Of a DNA stretch of 64,000 nt, positions 16,981 through 26,200 are shown piece after piece. The translations under genes and the position numbers were made by a program. This DNA comes from Ktedonosporobacter rubrisoli (GTDB lineage: Bacteria > Chloroflexota > Ktedonobacteria > Ktedonobacterales > Ktedonobacteraceae): positions 7,812,001 to 7,876,000 of the forward strand of contig NZ_CP035758.1 in assembly GCF_004208415.1 (NCBI RefSeq). The letters are read 5' to 3'. Below the pieces are notes generated by a model, which worked only from the letters and a program-made list of their open reading frames with translations, made no database searches and had not been told where the DNA came from. Position 1 is the stretch's first letter. Every line of letters starts with the position of its first letter.

Positions 16981-17628
16981 TTAATTTTGACAGTTACTAT
17001 TCTGCGCAGCCTCGATCAGCGCGGGGAGAATTTCGTTAGTAATGGCCTGGATCTGGTAAAGGCTCTCAACCCAGGGAATATCCTGTTCGCGTCCGCCGCG
17101 TATCTCCGCGAGCTGCAAGACACTCTCATCGAGCAGAGTATGAAAGTAGAGAAAAGCCCTTACCGCATCGGCGACAGGAACATGCGAATTACAGGTGATA
17201 GTTCCATATTCCTTGCCCAGCTGCACGGCTTCGCTTCTCAATTCCTCTTTATCGGTTCGATCGTTGAGTGCGCGTAGCAAGAGATCGAGCACACGGCGTC
17301 CTAGATGGCGGAAGGCATCACGTGCAGCATCATTAAAGTGCTGGCACCACGGCATTGTATTGATAGTTCCGTCAGTAAAAGCAAAGCGCACGCGCCCCAG
17401 CACGCTCTGGATTAATAGCTGGGAGGCAGCATTTGGGCGTGGCTCCGCTTCCTGGCGTAAACGTGCCTCAATATCCGCACGGCGAAAACGGCGATGCCCC
17501 CCGCTCGTGCGACGTGAAGGCAATTCATTCCGGTCTGCCCATAAGCGCACTGTCGCAGGATGCATGCCCAGCATATCGGCGGCTTCGCGCAAGCTCAACC
17601 ACTCTTCCCCTGCCTGTGACGACAACAT
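16981..17628 (-). CDS. Excisionase/MerR-like HTH DNA-binding protein with helical sensor-like domain
   Basis: 215 aa. The N-terminal 55 residues form an excisionase/MerR-type HTH (SLREAADMLGMHPATVRLWADRNELPSRRTSGGHRRFRRADIEARL). The remaining ~150 residues are all-helical and read like the RsbRD-type N-terminal domains found in stress regulators and light or redox sensors (LGRRVLDLLLRAL, AVQLGKEYG, VADAVRAFLYFHTLLDESVLQLAE); that assignment is tentative. It lacks kinase or STAS domains, so it would be a one-component regulator. The ATG at 17628 is preferred over the upstream extension to 17661 because AGGAGG lies just upstream, though only 4 bases away; a TTG at 17625 is a possible alternative. 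Its target is unknown. Confidence 0.75.
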   Translation of the reverse strand: MLSSQAGEEWLSLREAADMLGMHPATVRLWADRNELPSRRTSGGHRRFRRADIEARLRQEAEPRPNAASQLLIQSVLGRVRFAFTDGTINTMPWCQHFNDAARDAFRHLGRRVLDLLLRALNDRTDKEELRSEAVQLGKEYGTITCNSHVPVADAVRAFLYFHTLLDESVLQLAEIRGGREQDIPWVESLYQIQAITNEILPALIEAAQNSNCQN

Positions 17629-17870
17629 AGCACCTCCTGAAACATTGTGGCATCTCAGCACTTCTTTTATAGCTCGATTGTAGGAAATTCAGGCGGTATC
17701 GTCAAGCGGTAAGTCCACACTTTTCAAGATTTCGCCGTTGGACCGCCTCCCGGCAGCAAAAACGTGTGGATGAGCAGGCTTCAGCGACCTTTTGACGCAG
17801 GCTCATCTGCTATTTCCTACGGTCAGTCCTATCTCTTAATAGAATCATACCCTATTACTGCTCCAATTGG

Positions 17871-18860
17871 CTATATGCGATTTTGTGAATGTAGTCTGAT
17901 GCGCACCCACCAGCCCATCAGGATTAAGCCAAGTGTGGCAATCACGGCAACCAGAGTCATGCCAGCCGTGTTGCGCATTCCGGGAAACCATTCAAGCAAG
18001 GGAGCGCGCAGGACTAGTAACAGGAGAGCTCCCGTCGCCAAGGCTATCTGGTGCTCCGCTCCCCAGCGGCTGCCATTGCCAGACATGGCAAGAATGTTGC
18101 GCAAGACATAGGAAGCCAGCGCTATTACACAAATTATAGTGACAATAGCCGGGATTGGCGTTAAGGGCAAGAGAGAATTGATAAGGAAAAAGGCGAGCGT
18201 GGCCACAAAGCCCAGGGCCCCAAATACATAGGGAGCCGCCAGAGAGGTCTCACGAATGGTCATTATATCTTGCATTCTGGCTGGCAGGTAACGCGCGATC
18301 AATACCAGGATTGCTACGATCAGCAGCGCTATGATATAGAGCCCAAGGCCGGGCTGATAGAGATTAAAGAACAGGCAACCAGCAATCGTTGCGGCCAGGA
18401 GAATGCCAGCGAGCCAGTTGAAGGTGCGCGGGCTTACCCAGGCTTCGTTGCGGTGCTGGGGGAAGAGTACGTTAGTGATCAGGACTGGAATGCCGATGCT
18501 GAATAGGGCGTGGAAAAAGATCATCTGCACTGTCCATACCCAGTTAATGCCCAGCCAGCGCCCATAGCTGCCCAGGGTACCAACATCTGTCCAGTAGGGG
18601 TCGAAGAAGCTTTTAGCCATCAAGCCTTCCACAACTATGGCAAAAGCTGCACCCAGGATAAGCAGGCTGGGCCATCCTTTAGCCCAGCGTAGGGTTAGCT
18701 CGCGACAGATGAGTGCGCCGCTACCATAGAGGGCCAGGAGTAGGATTAAGAGTAGTGGGCTGAAGAATTGCGACGGCGGTGAAGAGCCTGAGAGCAATTC
18801 TGCAACCAGCGGCGATAAGAGAAATAGCACCAGAGCTGGCGATAAAGTAGCTTTTTTCAT
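17871..18860 (-). CDS. Polytopic membrane protein, family not recognised
   Basis: 329 aa with eight to ten hydrophobic helices spread over the whole length and very few charged residues outside short loops (RELTLRWAKGW, FPQHRNEAW, RYLPARMQD). No ATP-binding, transporter or enzyme motif was recognised. The stretch FFDPYWTDVGTLGSYGRWLGINWVWTVQMIFFHALFSIGIPVLI is aromatic-rich and should identify homologues. The ATG at 18860 has GGAAGGAAAG upstream. A leader of about 65 bases separates it from a predicted promoter. It stands alone. Confidence 0.7.
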   Translation of the reverse strand: MKKATLSPALVLFLLSPLVAELLSGSSPPSQFFSPLLLILLLALYGSGALICRELTLRWAKGWPSLLILGAAFAIVVEGLMAKSFFDPYWTDVGTLGSYGRWLGINWVWTVQMIFFHALFSIGIPVLITNVLFPQHRNEAWVSPRTFNWLAGILLAATIAGCLFFNLYQPGLGLYIIALLIVAILVLIARYLPARMQDIMTIRETSLAAPYVFGALGFVATLAFFLINSLLPLTPIPAIVTIICVIALASYVLRNILAMSGNGSRWGAEHQIALATGALLLLVLRAPLLEWFPGMRNTAGMTLVAVIATLGLILMGWWVRIRLHSQNRI

Positions 18861-18931
18861 CTTTCCTTCCTAATAGAAGTTCTGCCCATATTTTTCTACC
18901 GTAACGCACATATATCTTATCATAAAACAGT

Positions 18932-18958
18932 ATTATATCATCCTTAAAGAGTAGTCAA
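18932..18958 (-). promoter_or_regulatory. Candidate promoter of the membrane-protein gene; divergent intergenic region
   Basis: On the minus strand, TTGACT (18958-18953) and consensus TATAAT (18937-18932) lie 15 bp apart, shorter than the usual 17. The whole 18861-19230 gap is non-coding; its right half (about 19050-19140) is A/T-rich and should contain the start signals of the 19231 gene, but no clear box pair was found there. Confidence 0.4.
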
Positions 18959-19230
18959 TCCAGGGCATTTTCGTCGCAAGGCAGGATTGTTAGGGACCCG
19001 ATTCTTATATCCGGCTCGCGACGCTCCGCTCATCTCGAAGAAACGACCATTAGAGTATGATTAGTTTATTTATGGCCGTGTTTATTTATGTATTCATTCT
19101 AAATAGATATGCTATTATAGAAGTATTCGGCTAAAGATAATACAGGAATAGAGAAAAGATGAGCTATTGCCAGCTTCTTACCAGCCTGGTTTAGGAAGTC
19201 TGGCCTCGTCCAGAAAGGACAATAGAGACA

Positions 19231-19863
19231 ATGACAGATCAGGAGCGCGCAAAACAAGAGGATCTTATGGCTCGCGGACCGGTGAGCCGGGGCGCTGAAA
19301 ATACCACTGCTCCCATGAATCAGGGGCAGCAGAAGCAGGCCCACAAGCCCCGAGAAACGGATGCCGAACGCAATAAAGAGGACTATGATAAGCTTATCCA
19401 TATGCAATCGTCGGGCACCTCGGTAGGGCGGGGGATGGCAGTAGATCGCGAAGTTGGCTCCGTGGGAGGTGGCGATTTCCCCAGCCAGCCTACGCCACCG
19501 CGCGGAGGAAGAAATACGAGTAACAGCACCGTAGGCGGCGGGGGCACCTCGGCTGGCGCTGAAGCTGGATTGGGCCAGCATCGCGATCGCGGCAGCATGC
19601 CGGATATCGACGTAGATACCTCAACCAATAATGCCAATACCATGAACAGGCAGGAGGGCGGAAAGCCGCAGAGCGAGCTTCCCAGGCAGCCGGCGAAGAA
19701 CGCCCAGCCGGGACCCGCGGCGGCCGCGAAATCCTCCGGAGAGGAGCAGAATCCGTCCGAGAAGCATGCCCACAAGCGCGGACCCCGCGAGACAGGCATA
19801 AACAAGGAGACGACAGATCCGATGACCTCGCGCTTGCCACATAAGCTTAAGCATAACTCATAG
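19231..19863 (+). CDS. Disordered hydrophilic protein of unknown function
   Basis: 210 aa with no hydrophobic core: rich in Gly, Ser, Gln, Asn, Pro and charged residues, with low-complexity stretches (STVGGGGTSAGAEAG; PGPAAAAKSSGEEQNPSEKHAHKRGPRE). No signal peptide or membrane segment. No family was recognised; composition recalls stress-induced hydrophilins or general-stress proteins, an inference only. The ATG at 19231 follows AGAAAGGA about 11 bases upstream. The frame is open on more than one strand here, but this strand alone has a ribosome site, a terminator and sensible composition. It is a single-gene unit. Confidence 0.65.
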   Translation: MTDQERAKQEDLMARGPVSRGAENTTAPMNQGQQKQAHKPRETDAERNKEDYDKLIHMQSSGTSVGRGMAVDREVGSVGGGDFPSQPTPPRGGRNTSNSTVGGGGTSAGAEAGLGQHRDRGSMPDIDVDTSTNNANTMNRQEGGKPQSELPRQPAKNAQPGPAAAAKSSGEEQNPSEKHAHKRGPRETGINKETTDPMTSRLPHKLKHNS

Positions 19864-19888
19864 AAATAAACTGTCTAACCTTGCCTCC

Positions 19889-19924
19889 AGGGACGACCTT
19901 AGCGGCTCCAGGCTGGTCGTCCCT
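19889..19924 (+). terminator. Rho-independent terminator of the disordered-protein gene
   Basis: AGGGACGACC (19889-19898) and GGTCGTCCCT (19915-19924) make a perfect 10-bp stem with a 16-base loop, followed by CTATTTA, 26 bases after the stop codon. Confidence 0.65.
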
Positions 19925-20115
19925 CTATTTAGCTCTCCTGCAAGCTCAGCTGTTTGCCTTTTTCCCGCGCGGGCAAGCTCGTCCTTTGTCTCCTTAGACT
20001 GCCCAAAAACGAGAACGGCAAAGGCTTACCAGCTTCTTGCCTGCGAAGTGCCCAAGTATGGTTCATCTATGCTACAATACGCGCAATAGCATAGAAAGTA
20101 TAGAGGAGCAATGCA

Positions 20116-21921
20116 TTGACAACTACTTCACAATCCTTACCCCACTGGGATATGACGGCTGTCTATCCCAGCCTGGAATCGGCCGAATTTGCCGAGGGCT
20201 TTGCTAATGTCGTCAAAGAGATTAACGACCTGGCTCAGCTACTCGATACCCATCATATTGGGGACAAGGGACCTGATGTCGTTGACGATTCTCTGATCGG
20301 TATATTTGAGGCCCTGATTGATCGCTACAATGCCGTCATCGATAATACCAGGACCTTAAGCACCTATATCAATTGCTTTATTACGACTGACTCGCAAGAT
20401 ACGGTTGCGCAGGCGCGCATGAGCGAGTTGCAGCGCTCATTGGTGCTCTTATCTACGCTCGGCACGCGCATGACTGCCTGGATAGGTACTTTGGATGTGG
20501 ATGCGCTAATTGCGCGCTCGAAGCTGGCGAGTGAGCATGCCTATATGCTGCACAAAACGAAGCAACAGGCCGAGCACCTGATGTCGCAGGACGAGGAATC
20601 TCTGGCGGCCGAGCTCAACGTGAGCAGCGGGCGTGCCTGGAGCAAGCTTCATGGCGATCTCACCTCGCAATTGCTTATTTCCCTGGAAGTAGATGGTCGG
20701 GTGCAGGAATTGCCGATGAGCGTAATTCGCAATCTTGCCTATGATACCAACCGCGACGTACGTCGGCGTGCTTATGAGGCCGAGCTGGCCGGCTGGAAGC
20801 GCGCGGCCTTGCCTCTGGCGGCTTCGCTCAATAGCATCAAGAACGAGGTAAGCGTGCTGGCGCGCCGGCGTCGCTGGGAATCGCCTCTGGCGGCCTCCCT
20901 CTTCAGCAGTAGCATTGACCAGCAAACGCTAGATGCCATGCTCACGGCTGCGCGGGCCTCTTTTCCCGATTTTCGGCGCTACCTCCAGGCCAAAGCCCGT
21001 GTACTTGGCCTGTCGCGCCTGGCCTGGTACGATCTAGTCGCCCCTGTAGGGAGCAGCGAAAAGGTCTGGGAATTCGAGGATGCGCGCAACTTTATTGTTG
21101 AGCAGTTTGGCAGCTATTCCGAGAAACTGTCACAGTTTGCGGCGCGCGCCTTCTGCCAGCGCTGGATTGACGCAGAGCCACGCCCTGGCAAGCGTGACGG
21201 AGCCTTCTGCGCATCTTTGCGCCGCGATGAATCGCGCATCCTTTCCAACTTCAAACCTGCCTTTCGCGGTATGAGCACACTAGCCCACGAGCTTGGCCAT
21301 GGCTATCATAATACCAACCTGGCACAGCGGACCGCGCTACAGAGGTCGTTGCCAATGACCCTGGCTGAGACGGCAAGCATCTTCTGCGAGACCATCGTGA
21401 GCCAGGCCGCCTTACAGCGGGCCGACCGCCAGGAGCAGATAGTCATTCTTGAGGAATCGCTACAAAACTCTTGCCAGATAGTGGTTGATATTAGCAGTCG
21501 CTTCCTCTTCGAGCAAGGCGTCTTTGCGCAGCGCTCAAAGCGTGAGCTTTCGATCGAAGAGCTCAACGAGTTGATGCTTAACGCCCAGCGCGAGACATAC
21601 GGCGATGATCTTGAGCAAAGCTTGCTCCATCCCTATATGTGGGCTGTGAAAGGGCATTATTACAGCACGGGACGCTCGTTCTATAACTATCCGTACATGT
21701 TCGGACTGCTCTTTGGCCTGGGTCTGTATGCCCATTATCAGCGCGATCCAGAGAGCTTTAAGCGAGGCTACGACGATCTGCTGTCGTCGACGGGCATGGC
21801 AGATGCCGCTACTCTGGCTGCGCGCTTTGGCATCGATCTGCGCTCAGAGGCTTTCTGGAATGCCAGCCTGGATATTGTGCGCGGCGACATTGAGCGCTTC
21901 GAGCAGCTTATCGCCGGATAG
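20116..21921 (+). CDS. pepF: M3 family oligoendopeptidase F-type metallopeptidase
   Basis: 601 aa, the usual length for PepF. The zinc site HELGH is at residues 391-395 (STLAHELGHGYHN), with the third ligand Glu in the following helix (LAETASIFCET). The N-terminal half is the long helical domain that closes over the channel; the C-terminal segment KGHYYSTGRSFYNYPYMFGLLFGLGLY is the family's substrate-binding Tyr/Gly region. It is a cytoplasmic enzyme that cleaves short peptides. The TTG at 20116 is chosen for GAGGAG 7 bases upstream. A three-codon ATG-CAT-TGA overlaps it but its ATG is only 2 bases from the ribosome site. A TGCTACAAT extended -10 (20070-20078) is a plausible promoter. Confidence 0.92.
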   Translation: MTTTSQSLPHWDMTAVYPSLESAEFAEGFANVVKEINDLAQLLDTHHIGDKGPDVVDDSLIGIFEALIDRYNAVIDNTRTLSTYINCFITTDSQDTVAQARMSELQRSLVLLSTLGTRMTAWIGTLDVDALIARSKLASEHAYMLHKTKQQAEHLMSQDEESLAAELNVSSGRAWSKLHGDLTSQLLISLEVDGRVQELPMSVIRNLAYDTNRDVRRRAYEAELAGWKRAALPLAASLNSIKNEVSVLARRRRWESPLAASLFSSSIDQQTLDAMLTAARASFPDFRRYLQAKARVLGLSRLAWYDLVAPVGSSEKVWEFEDARNFIVEQFGSYSEKLSQFAARAFCQRWIDAEPRPGKRDGAFCASLRRDESRILSNFKPAFRGMSTLAHELGHGYHNTNLAQRTALQRSLPMTLAETASIFCETIVSQAALQRADRQEQIVILEESLQNSCQIVVDISSRFLFEQGVFAQRSKRELSIEELNELMLNAQRETYGDDLEQSLLHPYMWAVKGHYYSTGRSFYNYPYMFGLLFGLGLYAHYQRDPESFKRGYDDLLSSTGMADAATLAARFGIDLRSEAFWNASLDIVRGDIERFEQLIAG

Positions 21922-21939
21922 GCTCTACTTGAGTGTTTA

Positions 21940-21971
21940 CCTGGCAGGGAAAGCTTAGTTCCCCTGCCAGG
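21940..21971. terminator. Stem-loop between convergent genes
   Basis: CCTGGCAGGG (21940-21949) and CCCTGCCAGG (21962-21971) form a perfect 10-bp stem around a 12-base loop, between the peptidase stop and the convergent methyltransferase stop. No T-run on either side, so it may act with Rho or simply as an mRNA end barrier. Confidence 0.45.
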
Positions 21972-22008
21972 GTAATAGCCGTCGTTATGCTTTGAATTGT
22001 TTCCCTAT

Positions 22009-22884
22009 TTAGAGACAGGCTTTGCGCGCGCGGAGAGCCAGAAAGAGGGGGATCTCCTGATTGGCAAGATTCTCAGCCCTGGCCTGTACCCTTTGTAGGC
22101 CCTGCGTGTTTTCCCTGCTCGTTTTATAGGTGGTGATCTCTTTCATCTGCTCGATCAGTAAGCCACAATCGGCCAGCGTATTGATATAGTGCTGTAGCGG
22201 GCGATGAAAGCTGATAGAGACGCCGCTGCCTTGTCCGGGATATTCTTTGAGTGGCACGGAAAGTGGCGTGAGATAGCGATCGATACGCCGAAAGCGTACC
22301 TTGCGCTCCTCCTGCCAGCCCCACCCGCTCTGCCGGGGCACGCGGAAGCAGGGATGCAGCATCAAGATTACCACGCGACCTCCGCCGCGCAGGACCCAGG
22401 CCACGGCCTCCATAACTGCTGGCAGCGGGTCCATATCCTGGATGCTCAAGAGGAAAACGGCGGCATCAAACATATTGGCCTGCATGCCCGCCAGGCGCTG
22501 AAGATTACGCGCGTCCCCCAGCAAAAAGCGTCCCTGGCGATGATGCTTGCGCGCCTGGCGCAAGAGGCTCGGGCTGGCGTCTAGACCGGTATAATCGGCG
22601 CCCGCCTGGATTACATGGGGAGCCAGTACACCTTGACCGGCTCCTATATCCAGGATCTTCTCTCCGGGCTGGGCAGACAGCAGCTCCATAACTGCCGGAA
22701 TGGCCAGACGCTGGTGATGGAGGCTGCCATTTTTGCCCATCCAGCCATCATACCAATCGGCCAGGGGCTCCCAACCGCCGGCCCTGTGCCTTGCGTTCCG
22801 GTGTCCGTTGCTTGCCGCGTTATGCATACTGTGCGAACCCGAGTTAGCCTTAAACTGCGTGCTGCGTGGATGTCTTATTGTCAC
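22009..22884 (-). CDS. Class I SAM-dependent methyltransferase
   Basis: 291 aa from the chosen start. Motif I is ILDIGAGQGVLAPHV, followed by DYTGLDASPSLLRQAR (ribose-binding acid), the LLGDARNL segment and the post-motif LRGGGRVVILMLHPCF. The domain extends past the usual Rossmann fold with SIQDMDPL and a C-terminal IEQMKEITTYKTS segment, as in UbiE/COQ5-like small-molecule methylases. The frame is open to 23004, but GTG at 22884 is chosen because AAAGGA lies 7 bases upstream and the upstream residues have no homology pattern. The substrate is unknown. It runs convergent with the peptidase and upstream of nothing on its strand. Confidence 0.82.
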   Translation of the reverse strand: MTIRHPRSTQFKANSGSHSMHNAASNGHRNARHRAGGWEPLADWYDGWMGKNGSLHHQRLAIPAVMELLSAQPGEKILDIGAGQGVLAPHVIQAGADYTGLDASPSLLRQARKHHRQGRFLLGDARNLQRLAGMQANMFDAAVFLLSIQDMDPLPAVMEAVAWVLRGGGRVVILMLHPCFRVPRQSGWGWQEERKVRFRRIDRYLTPLSVPLKEYPGQGSGVSISFHRPLQHYINTLADCGLLIEQMKEITTYKTSRENTQGLQRVQARAENLANQEIPLFLALRARKACL

Positions 22885-23298
22885 TATCGTTTCCTTTCTC
22901 TGACCAAACATCGCCAGAGGCCGGCAGAGCTGTCGAGGAAGCGATAGGAGTTGCGTAATGTACCAGGTTAGAGGAAAAGCGCAGAAAGAGCAATAATCTC
23001 CCAAGACAGCGTACTGCTAACACGCTGCAGGGTCGCTTTGTTCTTCCTGGCGGGAAAAGGGCTGGAAGGAACAGAGAAAAGGGGAAACGAGCTTATATAT
23101 TACGTGTTACCCGATTGCTTCGACCCTGGACAGCGTGACGCGCATGCGGCCCCGGTCGATGTGGCATATACCCATAATTGGTAGAAACTCCTTGAAAAAA
23201 CCATAAAAAGGGCGCTTGCCCCTTGCGTGCTGAGTATAGCAGGCTGCAAGAGGCGTGTCAAATCGCTCATCGTTTTGTTGCTGCCAACTGCTATTGGC
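22885..23298. other. Intergenic region at the left edge of the defence island
   Basis: No gene supported. It contains the start signals of the 22884 methyltransferase and the 3' end of the helicase transcript (terminator at 23205-23224). Confidence 0.4.
23205..23224 (-). terminator. Terminator after the DUF1998 helicase
   Basis: AAGGG (23208-23212) pairs with CCCTT (23220-23224), with an alternative GGGC/GCCC register inside; on the minus strand it is followed by five T residues (23209-23205). It lies about 75 bases beyond the helicase stop. Confidence 0.45.
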
Positions 23299-26200
23299 TC
23301 ATAGCAAGGCAAGGGTTTGCACGTGCTGGAGGAAGCTCTGCACCAGGCCGCGCTTGAGCTCATCGTGATACGGCTGATTGTGATAGTTGCGCAGGCACTC
23401 ATAGCAGCTAGTTTCCGCACCGCAACAGTTGTGGCTTACGCGCTCATTGGCAGCTGCAAAGACTGCTGCCAGGGCTTGAGCAATCCTGAGAACATGGCCA
23501 GCTCCACCCGGCACATTGTCGAAGATCATCAGAGCAGGAGGGTTGCTATTGTTCGGGTAATAGAGCGTACCATCCAGATCGTCGCGCCTGATAGATAGTG
23601 CCTGCGCGGCTCCTTCCATGAGCGCATAGAGTAAGGAACGCCATAGACGCGTATCTGCAGTTCTAGCGAGGTGGCCATCGAAGCGGATCTCGACGACATC
23701 GGTCAAGAATTCATGCCCCAGACGGAGCGTCTCGATAAGGCCCTCACAAGGCTTGTTTGTGCGCGGGTTGATATGTGAGCTGGGCCTGGCTGTTCGTCTG
23801 GATTTTCCAGCCACGGGAGCTGCGGGCGTGATTTCGGCGAAGCCGCAGTGCTGACAAATGCGGAAGCCGCGTCGATCGATGCCCTCATTGACCAGGGCCA
23901 ACCTGCCCAGGTGTGAGGAGTAATAGCTAACTTCAAGTTCCTCGTTTGACAGCTCTTCTACGCGCTCAAACGTCGGCGTCGTCGCCTCTTGCTGTGACGT
24001 GGCATACTCGGAGAAATAGACACGTGAGGAGTAAAGGCGCAATGGGCGCTTGTCTCCGGCGCGCTGGATCTTTCCTGGAGCAGCGACAAAGCCAAATTCG
24101 GGTATGACAAAAGTGCCGTGCAAATGCAAAGGGCCGCCGCAGCTACAGATGCGCGGTACGCTTTCCTCGACTTTACGCTTGATGAAGCGCTTGCAGTTCG
24201 GACAAATCGAGTACTGGTAAGCTGGCCAACCGCGATTGGGCAGCTTGTAGAGCCCGCCACTGACCCAGATATGGTTAGCGGCTACAACTTCGGCTCTGGG
24301 AGCATATTCCGCGATCGCAATGCGCAAATCGCGTTCAAGCTGAATACGACTTGCGGTAGGATCGAGCAGGTGATCAGTTTTCAGCTCAACGACATCGGTC
24401 GGAAAACCATATTTGGGCAAAAGATTGCGCGAGGCCAGAAAGCCGAGTAAGGGACGGTTGCGGATCGTGCGAATGATAGATTGGTAGCGCTCGCTCAATT
24501 TATAGTTGCCCTGGGCGCTGGCCGCCATTTCCTCATTGTGATAGGTAGTAAGATCGTCGATTACTTCAGCGTCTACCCGCTCCAACAAATCCAGCAGACC
24601 ATCACCGATGGCAGTGCGGAGCCAGCGCCAGTCGGCCAGGCTCATCTTCTCATGCATATTTGCGGGGACAATACGTCTTAAAGCGGCAAGGACTTGCGCC
24701 GGCTGGGTCTGTGCATAGGCGATGAAGAGGCCAGTTCCAGGGCGCTGGTTCTCCCCGGGCTGGAAGAAACTGCCAAGCCCTCGAAAATCGCGCATTTCCT
24801 GCTCGTAGAGCTGGCGAAAGAAGGCTGCGAACAAGACGGCCTGCATATGTCGACGAATAATTTTTTCGTTCTCTAGCGTAATACGTGGAGAGTCAATATG
24901 GCCGGCAATAATGTTTCTAGGATTACTATAGTGCGTCAGATCGTGTGAGCGACGCTGAGCATAGGTGAGCGCGAAGGCTGCCGAATCCGTACGTCGTCCG
25001 GCGCGACCGGCACGCTGTACATAGTTAGCTGTGGTTGGTGGGACGTTACGCATCAAGACGGCCTGCAATTCGCCCACGTCGACACCTAGTTCAAAGGTGG
25101 TTGAGCAACTGAGCAAATTGAGTTCGCCGCGCACGAAACGTTCCTGCACTTTGCCAGCTTCGTCGCTCGTCCATTGGGCCGTATGCTCTTGAGCCGAGAG
25201 TGGAATAGCCGGCATGGTGAGATAGAGCTTGCGATAGTGATTATCTTCGCGCTCTAGATCTGCCAGAGTGCAGGCTTCCAACCTGCCCTGACAGCCCAAC
25301 GTGGTGCATAAGGCTTTAAGCGACAGGGGGGAGTAGGCCTGACAGCGATTGCAGCGATAGACTACCTGAGCCCCAGTTAAGGGGACCATTTCCCAGAACT
25401 CGTGACTGAGCTGATAAACTATGCCACATTTGGGCAGGGATGAACTGATGATGTGGTCCCGCCAGATGGGGCCTGGTGTCGTGAATTGCTTCCACAATCC
25501 ATCCAGCGCTTCAAGCGCAAAACGCTTGCGCTCCTGCTGCGATAGATCCGGCGCACAGTAGGCGAGAAGGCGCTCAAGAAGTTCCAGGCGGCGGTTACTG
25601 CCGCGCGTTGGCAGCCAGCTCAATATCCCCATGCGATTATCGGCCTGCTCTTTACGCATATGAAAGGTTTTGTTGCGCGGCGCGAATTCTTCGTCGCGGG
25701 GATCAATGCCTTCCAGAAAAGTTGTGACTCCCTGTTGCCGGAGTGTATTGAGCAGGAGCGCGCTAAGATTCCAGCATTCCTCCTCGCTGAGATTCCAGGG
25801 CGCGGCTTGTAGTAGCGTGGGAGGGCGCCAGCGTTCCGGCCTTACCAGGCGAAATTGTAGCAGGCCTACCCCTTCCAGGCTTAAGGTTCGATCAAAGGCT
25901 ATGAACTCCTGCATTAACCAGGTTCTTACTGTATGCCTCCGTTCGTCGCGGCTCTGATGCTGCGTGAACATTCCGGTGCGCTCGGCTGCTTTGTGCAAGC
26001 GACTAACCGTATCTTGTAAGCGTAGCTCGCCGCATCTACCATCGGGATCGCTTAGAAGCGCCTGCAAGATTAGGTGTCGGTGCAACATCTGGTTGTATGT
26101 GCGTTTGATATACGGTGCAAAGAAGGCTGCATCCTGACGGCTATCCGAGAAGACCAGCAATTTCCGTCCTTCCCCTGGCAAATCGGCGGCGCTAGGATCG

